A DNA stretch of 64,000 nt from Verticillium longisporum (taxonomy: Eukaryota > Ascomycota > Sordariomycetes > Glomerellales > Plectosphaerellaceae), in NCBI GenBank assembly GCA_019188255.1, contig JAETXT010000004.1, positions 4,898,001 to 4,962,000 of the forward strand, given 5' to 3'. Below are positions 1 to 11,859 of the stretch, one piece after another. Each line of letters opens with the position of its first letter. Position 1 is the first letter of the stretch. A program made the translations under genes and the position numbers. Under the pieces are notes generated by a model that was given only the letters and a program-made list of their open reading frames with translations, was not told the origin of the DNA and did no database searches.

Positions 1-1894
1 TTAAGTATTAGGGCGAGAAGGTCGCTAATACCTCCTCTTACTTTAAAAGGGACGCTTTATATTAATTCGAACCTTTTATTAAAAACTATTCTATTAATAT
101 TAAGAAAGAAGATATAAAGTAGACTATTTAGGATATCTATACTAGTATAAACGTATTCGAAGAAGCTATTAAAGGAGCGTTTAAGGACGTAGACGAGGAA
201 CGATAAAACGAAAGAAAAACCTTTAACTTAAATAGATAGGGCTAGCTATTAAGTACGCTACGGAGTTTCGACTCTTAATTAATCGACTCGATTAGATAGA
301 GTCCGCTCTTATAGCCCGTTTCTACGAGGGACTTAAAGACGCTATTAAGGATAACTTTATTCGGGAGGATAGACCCGAAACCTTTATTAAGTATATCGCT
401 ATAGCTATTAAGATCGACGATCGTTAATACGAATATAGAATAGAAAAGGGACGGAAGCCCGCTATAGGACTATAGAACCCTCGTATCCCCTATTACCGAT
501 CTAATTAAGGATATAAGTATTAGTATAATAAACCCTATATTAATATAGCTTAGGGATAGACTACTTATATAGGACCTATAGAGCTCGATAATACTAGATA
601 TAGTAAACTAAAGGATCTCAAGGATATAAAATACTATAACTATAGTAAAAACGGGTATATAGCTCGAGAATACTAGTAACCTAAGAAACCCTAGAAACCT
701 ATAAATAAACGATAACTTAATTATATTTAATATTAGGACTATATTAAAATTAATTAGACTTTATATTATTAGGACGATTATTTAACTTATAAAGATAGTA
801 AGGAATAGAATAGATAGTTCTCTAGGGTATTTACGGGATAAAGAACCCTAGCTATAATAATTACTACTAAGAAGGAGAAACGAATCTAGAAATAGGCTTA
901 GTAAGTAATACTAGAGACCTAGGAAATCGATATAGACGAAGAAAGGGCTTATAAATAAGCTTACCCGGAATTATAGACTATACCCTATATTAGACTTATA
1001 AGTAATAAGGAATAGGACGAATATATATAAGTAAATTAGGAGGAGGAACCTCCTTTAGGATAGCTTTAACTCTATATCCTAATATAGACTTACGTAGTTA
1101 ATAACCTTAATAAGGATTATAATCCCCTTATACTATAGGATAAACTTATCTATTATAGGATTAAGCTATAGAAGGCTAGCGCTCGAAAGTAAGAAAGTAT
1201 AAAGGAAAACGTATAACTTATAGTAGGAGATTATCTAATACTATACTATATCTACGAATAATATTATTAATTATTCTAGCCCGAATATATCTACAACGAT
1301 TATAAATATTATTTTAAAGAAAAGGCTATATACCGATTTCTCCTATATAACTATTAGACTAAGCTATAAGTAATAGTAGAGTTCAAATAAGAAAACTATA
1401 AATAGATCCTATATATAGACGAATATAGTTAAGGTTGGCTTATATTATAATTAGACCCAGCTTATTATAATAAATACTATTAAGATAATACTAGATAGGA
1501 GGACTATAATAATAATATATATATAAAGTATTATATAATTAAGGCTAGAGATTAGAGGCTTTATTATATAAAATATATTAAGAAGCTATTCTTTAGGGTC
1601 TATTATAAGGACGACGATAACCTCGACTTAAGTAGTCTAAATATAATATAGCTACCTATTACGCTACCGCTTTCGGGAAAAGGTAAGTATTAATCGGATA
1701 AGGATAACGATCGATAAAGGAAGTAAGAGTAATCTACTTAGCTAAATAAACCTATAATATAAACTACCTCTATATAAGAATAAACGTAAGAGGAAGATAA
1801 GTAAGTACACTACTAAATAGTAGCGTTTAGGGTAACTATATAAGCCCTAAATATATTAATAAGAATAAGATTATATAGAAATATAAAGAGGAAC

Positions 1895-2180
1895 TGTTGA
1901 GAGGGCTTCACTGCTTATGTGAACCCCGTTTCATTGCTTTGGCTGTGCCTGAGAGCTCTGAATAGGTAGGGTAGGTGATATAAGTCTTGTGATGTAGTTG
2001 ATGATCTCTCTCTGAATTACCACTACCTACGTGAGTCAGATATACCCATCTGATTCACCGATCACGTAAGCTGTGATTCACGTGCTCCTGAGAGCTGTGA
2101 ATCCCAGCCACGGTGATCACCATATCGGTGATCCCCTACCGAGATCACTGCCCTAGGGAACCCCTAATATTGGTTCAACA
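1895..2180 (+). repeat. Un-RIPed solo LTR in left-arm Gypsy-1
   Basis: This 286-bp sequence begins TGTTGAG and ends TTCAACA (TG...CA termini). It is flanked by the 5-bp duplication GGAAC at 1890-1894 and 2181-2185, so it is a solo LTR. It keeps many CpA and TpG dinucleotides in a setting where they are nearly gone. It contains palindromic GTGATCAC boxes. An identical copy with the mirrored duplication sits at 37051-37336. Its parent is a retrotransposon family also represented by 18282-18566 and by fragments at 11761-11857 and 25516-25612. Confidence 0.93.
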
Positions 2181-5100
2181 GGAACCCTATTAACTTAGTA
2201 TAGTAGAAGGATAAGCGGTCTTATATAGAGGAGGGATCGTGAATATAGAGATTACGCCCCTCTAAGTATTTATCTCTCGCTATTAAGGTTATATAACCTT
2301 CGATATTATTAATATAGGAGGAAAATAAATTATCCTAAGTATCCTATATCTTAGGTAATAGAACCCTTAGATTAACTAGATAGCTAGCTATATCTAGTAG
2401 AGTACGTTAGCCCCTAAGGAAAGACCTATAAGCGGCCTCTTAAGCGACCTCTAACTAGCCCTCACGAATAGGGATAATTTAGAGGAGATAACCCTAGAGG
2501 AGCTTATAATAGAATAATAAGAAAGACTATAGAACGTACCTAAAGAATACTAGAAGTACGAAAAGATTTTTAGAGAAGAAGTCGATATAGTATTACTTAA
2601 GTATATATATTACGATTATAAGATCCTAATTAAAGAGGGAGAGAGCCCTCGATTTAATAAGATTTATAGATTAAACCCTAAATAGATAGATACTCTTAAC
2701 GAATATTTTAAGGAAAATCTTAGAAAAGGATATATCCGATTATCGATATCCTTAATAGGATATCCGATTCTCTTTGTACTAAAGAAGAATAGTAAAGAAA
2801 GATTATACGTTAATTATAGATAGTTAAACGATATTATAATTAAGAACTACTATTTATTACCTCTAATATTAGAACTTAAGGATATATTAATAAGAGCTAA
2901 CTAGTTTATAGTACTCGATCTTAAAGGAGCGTATAATCTTATCTATATTAAGGATAGAGAAGAATAGAAAATAGTATTCCGAATACGATAGGGATACTAT
3001 AAATACTTAGTTATACTATTCGGATTAATTAACGCCCCTATAACCTTCTAGAATATAATTAATAATATATTACGAGAATTCCTAGACGTCTTCGTAATAA
3101 TATACCTCGATAATATTCTAATTTTCTCGAAGACGATAGAAGAATATAAAGGATACGTCTACTAGGTCCTTATACGACTATACTAGTACGAGCTATTAAT
3201 AGAGCCTGAAAAAGCTAAGTTCTATATATAGGAAGTAGATTTCCTAGGGTATATAATTACCCTAGGAGAAATTAGGATAGAGAAATCTAAGGTAATAGCT
3301 ATTAAGGAATAGTTTATACTAAAAAACGTTAAGGATATTAAAGTATTCCTCGGTTTCGTTAACTTCTATCGATAATTCTTAAAAGGATATAGTAAGACTA
3401 TTAATCCTTTTAACGAGCTTTACGGTTAAGGAAATAGAGTTTATATAGAACGAACCTTAAGAAAAAGCATTTCGCTAAATTATCGATACTATCCTTAGCG
3501 AACTAGTCCTCCGAATAATAGACCCCGAAAAACCTATAGAAGTCGAGATAGATACCTCCGACTTCGCTATTAGAGGATAGTTAGGATAAAGGGACGATTA
3601 AGGATACTTATATTTAATAGCGTTCTTCTCGAAGAAGCTATATAGACTAGAGCTTAATTATTAGATATACGATAAAGAATTTATAGTAATTATCGAAGCC
3701 TTTAAAGAATAGAGAACGTATCTCTCTAGAGTATAATATAAAGTTAAGGTCTATATTAATTATAAGAATCTTATATATTTTATAACGAATAAAGACCTTA
3801 ATAAACGTTAAATTAGATAGGTAGAATTCCTTTCGGAATTTAATTTTACTATTATTTATCGTAAGGGATCTAAGAATAGTAGGGTAGATATTCTAAGTAG
3901 ATACTTAGATTATGAATAAAATACGCCCCTTAATATTAATACTATCTTAGCGAAAGATAAAGAAGGGAATCTTATCCCTTATCACTGAACGCTAGTAGTT
4001 ACTACTCGCGTAATACCCGCTAGACTACCTACGGAAGTATTAGAACTAATTCGATAAGTCCACGAAGCTAAGGCCTACGAGTACTAAGGAGTAGCGAAGA
4101 CCTTCGCTCGATTTAAGAAATACTATAACTTTAAAGGAACTAGATAGGACGTTATAATAGTTATTCGTAACTACGACCTCTATAAAAAGAGTAAAGTAGA
4201 AAGATATAGGCTTTACGGAGAATTTAAGGCTTTACTAGTACTAGTAGTAGCCTAGGAGTTAATCTTACTAGACTTTATTACTAGCCTATTACTATCGAAG
4301 GAACCCTTAACTAGGACCTCTTACGATAATATCCTAGTAATCGTAGACCGACTTACTAAGTATTTATATTTTCTCTTATATAAAGCTATAGGAATAGTAG
4401 AAGACCTCGTCTATATCTTCCTTAGAAATATTATAGGATAGTACGGATTCCTAAAAGAACTAGTATTAAATAGAGATAAGCTCTTTACTAGTAACTTCTA
4501 GAAGTTACTTATCGCTTAACTTAGAGCTAAATATAAACTATTTATAGCTTTTCACCCGTAGATAGACGGATAAATAGAAAGAACGAACTAGACTTTAGAG
4601 TAATACCTCTAGTATTATATTAATTATTAATAGGATAACTAGGTTATATTACTATTTATTGTATAGTTTATATATAATAGCTTACTAAGCGAGTCTATAA
4701 AGGAGTCACCCTTTTATACTAATTATAGGTATAACCTAATAGCCTACGCGGAACGCTACGAAGTACTAGATACGCTAAAAGTAATTAATATTATAGCTAA
4801 TATCCGTAAGATCTAGGACTAGATTAAGCTCGACCTCGAGCTCGTATATACTAGAATAATTATATATACTAATAAAATAAGGATAAAGGGATTATCCTTA
4901 TAAGAGGGAGGTAGCGTCTATTTTATTTACTAAAATATTAAAACTAAACGATTAAACGATAAATTAGATTTTAAGAAACTAGGACCTTTTAAAATTCTTA
5001 AGAAATTCTCGGATATTAACTATTACCTTTTATTACTAGAGAATATAAAGATTTACCCCGTTTTTTATATAATACTTTTAGAACTAGTACTACTAAATAT

Positions 5101-5972
5101 ACTATTTATAATTAGTATAGAAGTAGAAGATATAAATAAATACGAAATCGAAAGAATTATCGATTATAGAAAAACGAATAAATAAGACGAATACTTTATT
5201 AAATAGAAAAACTATAGGTATAAAGAAAATATATAGGAACTAATTAAGAACCTAAACTATTTATAATTACCAAAATAGTATTATTAATCTTAAGGAAATT
5301 AAGCGATTCCGGGTTAAAGGAGCTTAAAGCGCTCTAATTAATAACCCCGAAACCCTTAGCCGCTTATATAGCTATTACGGCCTTAGACTCCTCCCGCTCT
5401 ACGGAATCTAACTTATCTAGAGATTATAACCCTTAATTCACTATCTTTATACCCCTCTTATAAAGAGATCGTTTCTAAGTACGAAGGCGCTTTAAACGAT
5501 TAAGAGCTTCCGCTATTTAAGATTATAACTCCTCTAGATATACCTCCTTATTTAGCTCCTTCTTATCTAGCTTACCTAGCTCCTAGGTAATATAAGATAT
5601 TATTATAGGTTAGCGGACTAAGAAAGCGAGGGAGATACTATTATAAGTATTTACGAGTATTAATAGGTACCCCGAACTATTATAGGAGCGACCGCGATAA
5701 ATATATTCAGAGTAGCAATTAACGCCCTCTATTATATAATACTTTTAACCCTTCTATTAATAGAAGGAATATAATATAACGTCGTAATTATAAAGCTTAA
5801 TAAAATTAAACTATTTTTATTACTTTCGAGTAAATAAGGACTTTAGTTTTTTAATATAATTCGATATTTCGTTAATATTATAAAGGAAGAATAAGTTAAA
5901 GGATATAATTACCTAGGGTATAGCGCTTATAAGTAAGGGTCGCTAGGATATCGACCTAGAGGAGGAGAATTA

Positions 5973-6404
5973 TATAACGCCCTAGCCCGGTCGTTACTAG
6001 GATACTAGGTAGGATACCCTATAAGCGATCGGATACGCTATACGGACCTATAGGATCACTTACGTAACTATAACTAGATCACGATTCTTAAAGTAATCCG
6101 GTTATTAATTATACTATAACCTAAGTAATAGGATTATAATAAGAAAGGTAAGCTATCTAATATAGACTTATTAACCTAATACGATCAGGATAGAATAATA
6201 GGTATATAAGGACGGGTATTTAGTATTTATAGATATATTCTTTTTTACGATATAATTAAGCTAAGTCTTACTTTATATTTATTATAACGAGTACGTAATG
6301 CCTTACGATACTATATCGTCTTAGATTTATAACCTAAGCTTCTATAAATAGTAACCCTAACCCTCTAATAGTATTCCCCCTTCAGAAGCTACTAGGTCGT
6401 AATA
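5973..6404 (+). repeat. 3' LTR of Gypsy-1 (left arm)
   Basis: This LTR of about 432 bp starts TATAAC (from TGTAAC by RIP) and ends TAATA. It is followed by TATAG at 6405-6409, which matches the target-site duplication beyond the 5' LTR at the other end of the element in the right arm. It is preceded by a polypurine tract. Confidence 0.88.
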
Positions 6405-8960
6405 TATAGCTCCTAGGGTTCGAAGTCGATGCCCTAGGGTTATTAAATATAGATGAACGTACTAGGGCATTAAGAGAGGTAGTACCCCTAGTAACCTGAA
6501 AAACCTAGAGAAATGGATTAGTATAACCGGCTAGCTCCGATATCTTATACCTCGATTTATTAATAAAATCGAACCGCTCTAGAGCTAGAAATCCGCCCTC
6601 CTAGCCGTAGCTAAGATAAAAGGAAAAGATACTAGAAAGGCGAGGAAGATCTACATCTAGGTAACGAGTATTAAATTTATTAAGGAAGAAGCTATAGTAT
6701 TTAAGGATATTATAGATACGTTATATTCCGATATCGCTCTATTCTACTAGGATCCTTATAAAATCCTATTTATCTAGCTTAATATATTAAAGGAATATAG
6801 CTTCTCCGCTATATTCTTTTATATTATAGACGAAGAGGCCTAGCTATTAAAAGGAATAATCGACTACTAAATAGTCCGCCCGATCCTCTACCTTAATAAG
6901 GGTCTTAATATAGCCGAAACTAAATATTAGCCAATAGAATTAGAAGTCGTACACCTTATATAGGTCGTATATAAGATAAGGATAATAATATAATCTATAC
7001 GAAGACTATTAACTATCGTCCTTATAGATTACGTAGCGATAATAGGAATTATAAAGTAAATAACTCTAGCGATTACTAATAAGATATAGCTAAATATAAA
7101 GCTAATGCTATCCTCGGAGTTCTTAAGTTAGTTTTAGCTAGATTACCGATATATCCTTAGTAGGATAAACGTCGTAGCCGATGCTCTATCGTAATTACTA
7201 GGACGCCTAGTACTATAAGCTAGCCCTAGCGAACTAGATAAAATTTAGGACGATTAGGTAGTCTTTATATATAGCTATATATATATAGATATTAACTTCC
7301 GAAGGAAGCTTCTTAAGGAATATAATAAGGACCTATATTAGAACTATATTATAGCGTAAATTAAGGAAGCGGATATTTTAATTAAGCTCCCGTTTAAATT
7401 AGAGGATAGGCTATTATATAATAGGGATATTAATAGGAGACGCTACCTTTATATCCCGAAAAGTTACTTAGAGGATATTCTAGAAGAATTATATAATTAT
7501 AAGTATTACTTTAATGAATACTAAATATAGTACGATATAATCTCTAGGTTTACTATACTACGATTCTAAGTCGCGATTAAGAAGTATATTACTAGCTACG
7601 AAATATATAAATTAAACTAGATTAACTAAGCGAAGCTAATTAGAGCGCTCTAATTAATCCTAGTATTAATTATCGTATTTAATACTATTACGATAGATTT
7701 TATTATCGGGATATTAATAGTACTATTATCCGGAATACTATAATAGATAGAGGGCTTCGAAACCTTTAACGCTATATAGATAATAACGGATATCTTTAGT
7801 AAAAGCACGATCTTAATCCTAGGCTATATAGAGTATACTACCTAAGACTAAGTAAGAATTAATATCTAAATACTCTAACTTATAAATTAAGGGATACTTA
7901 AGTCTATTATCTTAGATAGGGATAGGAAGTTTATATCCGAGTATTAGAAAGGATTATAGAGAGAGATAGGGACGAAGCTAAAGTTCTTAATAGCGTAATA
8001 TCCTTAAACCGATAGAGCCTCTAAAAGGAAGAACTAAATAATCGAAATAGCTATTAAGATATTCGTATTCGATAACCTAGATATTCTATAGATAAAAGGG
8101 ATTATCGTACTCTAGTTTAATCTAAATAACGCTTTTAATATAGCGATGGGGGTATTAGCGAATAAAGTCGTATATAGGTTTAAAACGAATATAGCGTTAG
8201 ATATACTTAGGGATATAAACCCGGAAATAAATAAAGAGATCTTCTAAGAAGAAGCCCGATTAGCGATCGCGCTAATATAGATAGCTATAAAGAGGCAGTA
8301 TAATACTAAGTATTAATAGATAACCTTCGCGCTTAGGGATTTCGTAAATATTAAGCTCGGCTATAAGTATAATCTATTAAGGAAGCTATCCCTTAAACTT
8401 AGTTAGTAAAGATTCGGGCTATTCCGCGTAATAAAAAAGGATAGGAGCCTTAATATACGAGCTTAAGCTCCCTTAACGATGAATATCTACCCTATAATCT
8501 CCGTAACTTACCTCTCGCTAATAACGGCCCTAGGGGAGGGCAGCTAGCCCTAATAGTCTACGTATTAGGGGCTATTACCGGTCTATAGGGAAGATACGAT
8601 ATAATAGGCTAAGCTATATAAATACTTCGAGGTCGAAAAAGTACTTAATAAAAGGAAGATTAAACGTAATAAAGGATAACCTAGAATAGAGTTCCTTATT
8701 AAGTAGAAGGGCTAGCTAAGTTAGTATAACGTCTAGATACTAGAGGATATAATAATAGCTAATAACTTAATTACGGCCTTTAGAGTAATAAGAGATAAAA
8801 TTATTAAACTTAATAAAGCTAATAATAAAGGTAGAGAAGGATATAAATAGCTACTAGAACTAGGTAAGCTTAAAGATCTAATGCAAGTTCGCCGATTAAG
8901 GAAGTTAAGGTAGTATAGTAGTATAGCGGTAAATGGTCCTAGTAATACTATTACCTAGGA
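6405..8960 (+). mobile_element. Gypsy-2 chromovirus, 3' half of pol (left arm)
   Basis: This degenerate Ty3/gypsy pol fragment starts inside the reverse transcriptase, exactly where Gypsy-1 inserted. With TAG read through as Q or W it gives RT thumb and RNase H sequence (about 6690-7200, with ALSQL near 7185), a zinc-binding and integrase region (about 7500-8200), and a C-terminal chromodomain at about 8624-8770. The chromodomain ends in the pattern EFLIKxKG...YN...LED. The missing upstream RT segment, with its FIDD box, is found on the minus strand at 39947-40204 beyond the other end of Gypsy-1. RIP has destroyed the frame. Confidence 0.82.
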
Positions 8961-9089
8961 ATAACGATATTTACTATAAATAAGAGCTAGAGTAAACGCT
9001 ACTCGACTTAACTAAGTAATAATATAAGATTAATATATATATATATAAGTAGAATTTTACTTAAGGGCTTATAATTATTCTACTCCTAC

Positions 9090-11060
9090 CTAATATAACC
9101 TCCTATCTCTAAACCTCCTACCTTTATCTACTATTATCTCTAGTATAGTAATTACCCTAGCTAATAAATACCTAAACTCCTATAATCACGACCTTATTGT
9201 AATCGCCTATAATATTAAGTAAATATTATACCCTATCGTCCCTATAAATACCTTTTATATTATACTATACCTAACTTTAACCGTACCTTCCTAGGATAAG
9301 ATATTCCGCCTAGAATTCTATAATATAAGTATCCGGAAGTATAAATACCTCCTATTTACCGGATATCTCCGCTGACTAGAACTCTTTAGTAGCGAAGAGG
9401 TAGCTAAGACTACCTATACTATATCCTAGGGATTCCTTAATTCATGGGGCCATAAGAATAAAACTACCTTAAAGGAATATAAGAAGAAAGCTATTAAGTA
9501 TAGCTTTCCCGACCTTATTAATAATACCCTTAATAGAGTAGTATACGCTAGCATAGAAGTTAGCTAGCCGATTATAAAGGAAGACGCTAAGGAAGTTTAC
9601 GCTACCTTCCCTTAACTAAATAATATTATAAAGAGACTAACCTACCTAGCTATTATTAAATAATAATTATAACCTACTACTTATAGCTTTAAAGACTTTA
9701 TATCTAACCCGCTCCTTATTCCCCTTATCGAGAACGTTTACCCTTATATAGCTTAGTTCTATAACCCCTATAATTAGACTTTTATCGGAGCTATTATATA
9801 TAATAACTTTATTAACGTCGGCCTTATACCCGAGATCCCTAAATATAGTATTATTAAACGACTATTAAATAATACTCCTAGCTAGCTAGTACCTAGAACG
9901 GCTAATACTATAAATAGCTACCGTACTTATAGTAGCGGTAATCCCGCTACTATTATTACCTTAACGCCCGCTACTACCTATAATATTAACTATAATAACT
10001 TCGCTATTAACGCTAAGAAGCTAGCCGTCGCCCTATATACTATCTTCATAAGCTATTATAATATTAATATTAATTAGATAACCGCTAAAGAGTTCGCCGT
10101 TAACGTTAATTAGATCGAGGGTAGCCTCGAGATAGCTCTAAAGGCCGTCGAAATCGTAATAACCCCCGCCTCTAAGCCGCCTATAACTATTAACTAGTAG
10201 ATAGAGGTAATAGAGAGCGCCGCTAGATATAGCGCCTTAAAGGCTAACCCTCTTAATATAGATCGCGAGTATATCGCCTAATATCTCTTTACTACCCCCG
10301 CCGATATATCCGAGACCCCTAGAAAGCGCTACTATACCACCGCCGCTAGTAGTAATACTAAGGACCTAGCCGCCGCCGCTATCGATAAGTTTAACGCTAT
10401 CGTAAGAACTTCTATACTAAGCGCTATAGCTAATATCGACGCCCGGCCTATCTATAGCGAGAAATATTAGACCTTTAATAACTACTACCTCACTATTATC
10501 GGCTAGGGCGACGAAACCCTTATTACCCTAATCACGATCATTAAACTAATAACCAAGTTTATTACTAATAAGATCATTAATACTATAAATATATCTAACC
10601 TCTTAATAACCGCTATCCGCTATATCCTAGCGCTTACCGATTACTTATAGATTACTATTAATACTACCGAGATTACCGATAAACGTATAGCTACTACGAT
10701 AGCTAAGATCCACCTACGCTTAGAGGATAGCGCTAAAGCCTCGCTAAAGGAATACGTCTTTCGCTTAGCTAGCGCTATTTAGTACCTCGAGTCCTATAAC
10801 GTCGAGCTCGTCTTTATATATATCTATACTACTAATTAGGAAGTAGACGGCGATACTATAGCCGCTAATAAAGTAATCCGTCTTAGTAGTAGTAAACCTA
10901 ATAATTAGGGAATATTTAACTACGAAAGCTACTAAGCCGTTAATATTATTTAATAAAACGAACCTATCTAAATATTAATATTTACGGTAACTAATATAAT
11001 ATATACTCGCCTTCGCTATAATATAGCCGTTATTATTATAATTATCGATAGAGATTATAG
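9090..11060 (+). pseudogene. Unidentified RIPed ORF of about 630 codons (left arm)
   Basis: A single frame stays readable from roughly 9150 to 11060 if TAG and TAA are taken as RIP products of CAG, CAA and TGG. The deduced protein has a mixed N-terminal half, a Thr/Ala/Asn-rich middle (near 9900-10050), an Ala-rich stretch (near 10330-10390) and an Ile/Thr-rich C-terminal part. I do not recognise a domain. It follows the chromodomain of Gypsy-2 by about 200 bp in the same orientation and precedes an LTR-like segment. It could be an extra ORF of that element or the remnant of another repeat. The mirror copy lies at about 28174-30144. Confidence 0.45.
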
Positions 11061-11760
11061 AAAGTACTATAAAGGTAAGGGGAGATAAGTAGGAAAATAA
11101 TCGTAGCGATTTTCTAGGACGCTACATATAAGTTAAATAATATAGCTAATACGCTTAAGAATCCTATAGATAGTTACCCTAACCCTACCCCTTCTATATC
11201 CTAGTAGTTTATATATTATCCGCGTTATACCCTGCTTTCCTAGCTAACTAGGCTAACGCCCCTATACCCGTTTCCTTTTATATCTTTATATACCTCCTTA
11301 TATACCCTCTTCCCCTATCCTAGCTAGTATTTCCTTTATTTAAGGTTTTACTATAGACCTCTATAGCCTAGCCGCTATAAAGCTAATAGCCTAACGGTCC
11401 TTATAGAACTACTATAATTATAATAGAGCCTATGAGGACGTAATAGCTTTTATAGCGGGGTATTTATTATAGGTATAGTGGATAGGTAATTAGGTAGATC
11501 CTATTACGTAATTACAGGTCGGTAATCATAAGAAGGTAATCCCCGTCGGTAATTATAGGACCGTGATCACTGCTAAGCGATTACGGTACGGTGATTACAG
11601 AACCGTAATAACTAGCCTTCACGAATCCTAGTTATATAACTAGGGATTATAATATATAGAGAACCCCTATATCCCCCTTAATAGGGAGGGACATCTTAAT
11701 ACAATACTATTAATCGAGTATTTGAGATCTAAGATCATCGGTCCCCGTGACCACGACCAT
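11061..11760. repeat. LTR-like or regulatory segment of unknown element (left arm)
   Basis: This is a non-coding block of about 0.7 kb between the unidentified ORF and a broken LTR. It has TATA-rich and CT-rich stretches (about 11280-11340) and a cluster of GTRATYAC-type palindromes at 11508-11598. Its right part keeps several CpA and TpG dinucleotides, so it is less RIPed than its neighbours. At 11150-11151 it holds the intact TA where the right-arm mirror carries the pogo element. No termini or duplication could be fixed. Confidence 0.4.
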
Positions 11761-11857
11761 ATTATAAGGCTTATTAGATACTTTACCTATTTAGAGCTCG
11801 TAAATATAGCGGAAATACTAGATTAAGGTTTACATAAATAATAAAGCCCTCTTAATA
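11761..11857 (-). repeat. Truncated LTR (first ~97 bp), left arm
   Basis: The reverse complement matches the start of the LTR family seen at 18282-18566 and 1895-2180 (TATTAAGAGGGC from TGTTGAGAGGGC). The match breaks abruptly at 11761. The mirror copy is 25516-25612. Its orientation is opposite to the copia element beside it, so it is probably a separate insertion and not that element's own LTR. Confidence 0.7.
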
Positions 11858-11859
11858 TT

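Larger units (their letters stand above)
1..6404 (+). mobile_element. Gypsy-1 chromovirus, left-arm copy (5' cut by window)
   Basis: This is a degenerate Ty3/gypsy LTR retrotransposon in gag-pol order on the plus strand. A gag-like stretch lies before about 1.9 kb. The reverse transcriptase keeps a YLDN box (from YLDD, with GAT changed to AAT by RIP) at 3103-3114. An RNase H motif (VEID-S-DFAI) lies near 3540-3575, and integrase follows to about 4.9 kb. A purine-rich tract (5959-5970) precedes the 3' LTR (5973-6404). Dozens of in-frame TAG and TAA codons replace CAG, CAA and TGG. The 5' LTR is outside the window here but is visible in the right-arm copy. It is interrupted by a solo LTR at 1895-2180. 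Confidence 0.88.

Noticed and set aside
6353..6364. Telomere-like AACCCTAACCCT in the Gypsy-1 LTR, and a similar CCCTAACCCT at 11177-11186
   Set aside because: Only about two repeat units, inside repeats and mirrored in the other arm. There is no longer tract, so it is not a telomere.
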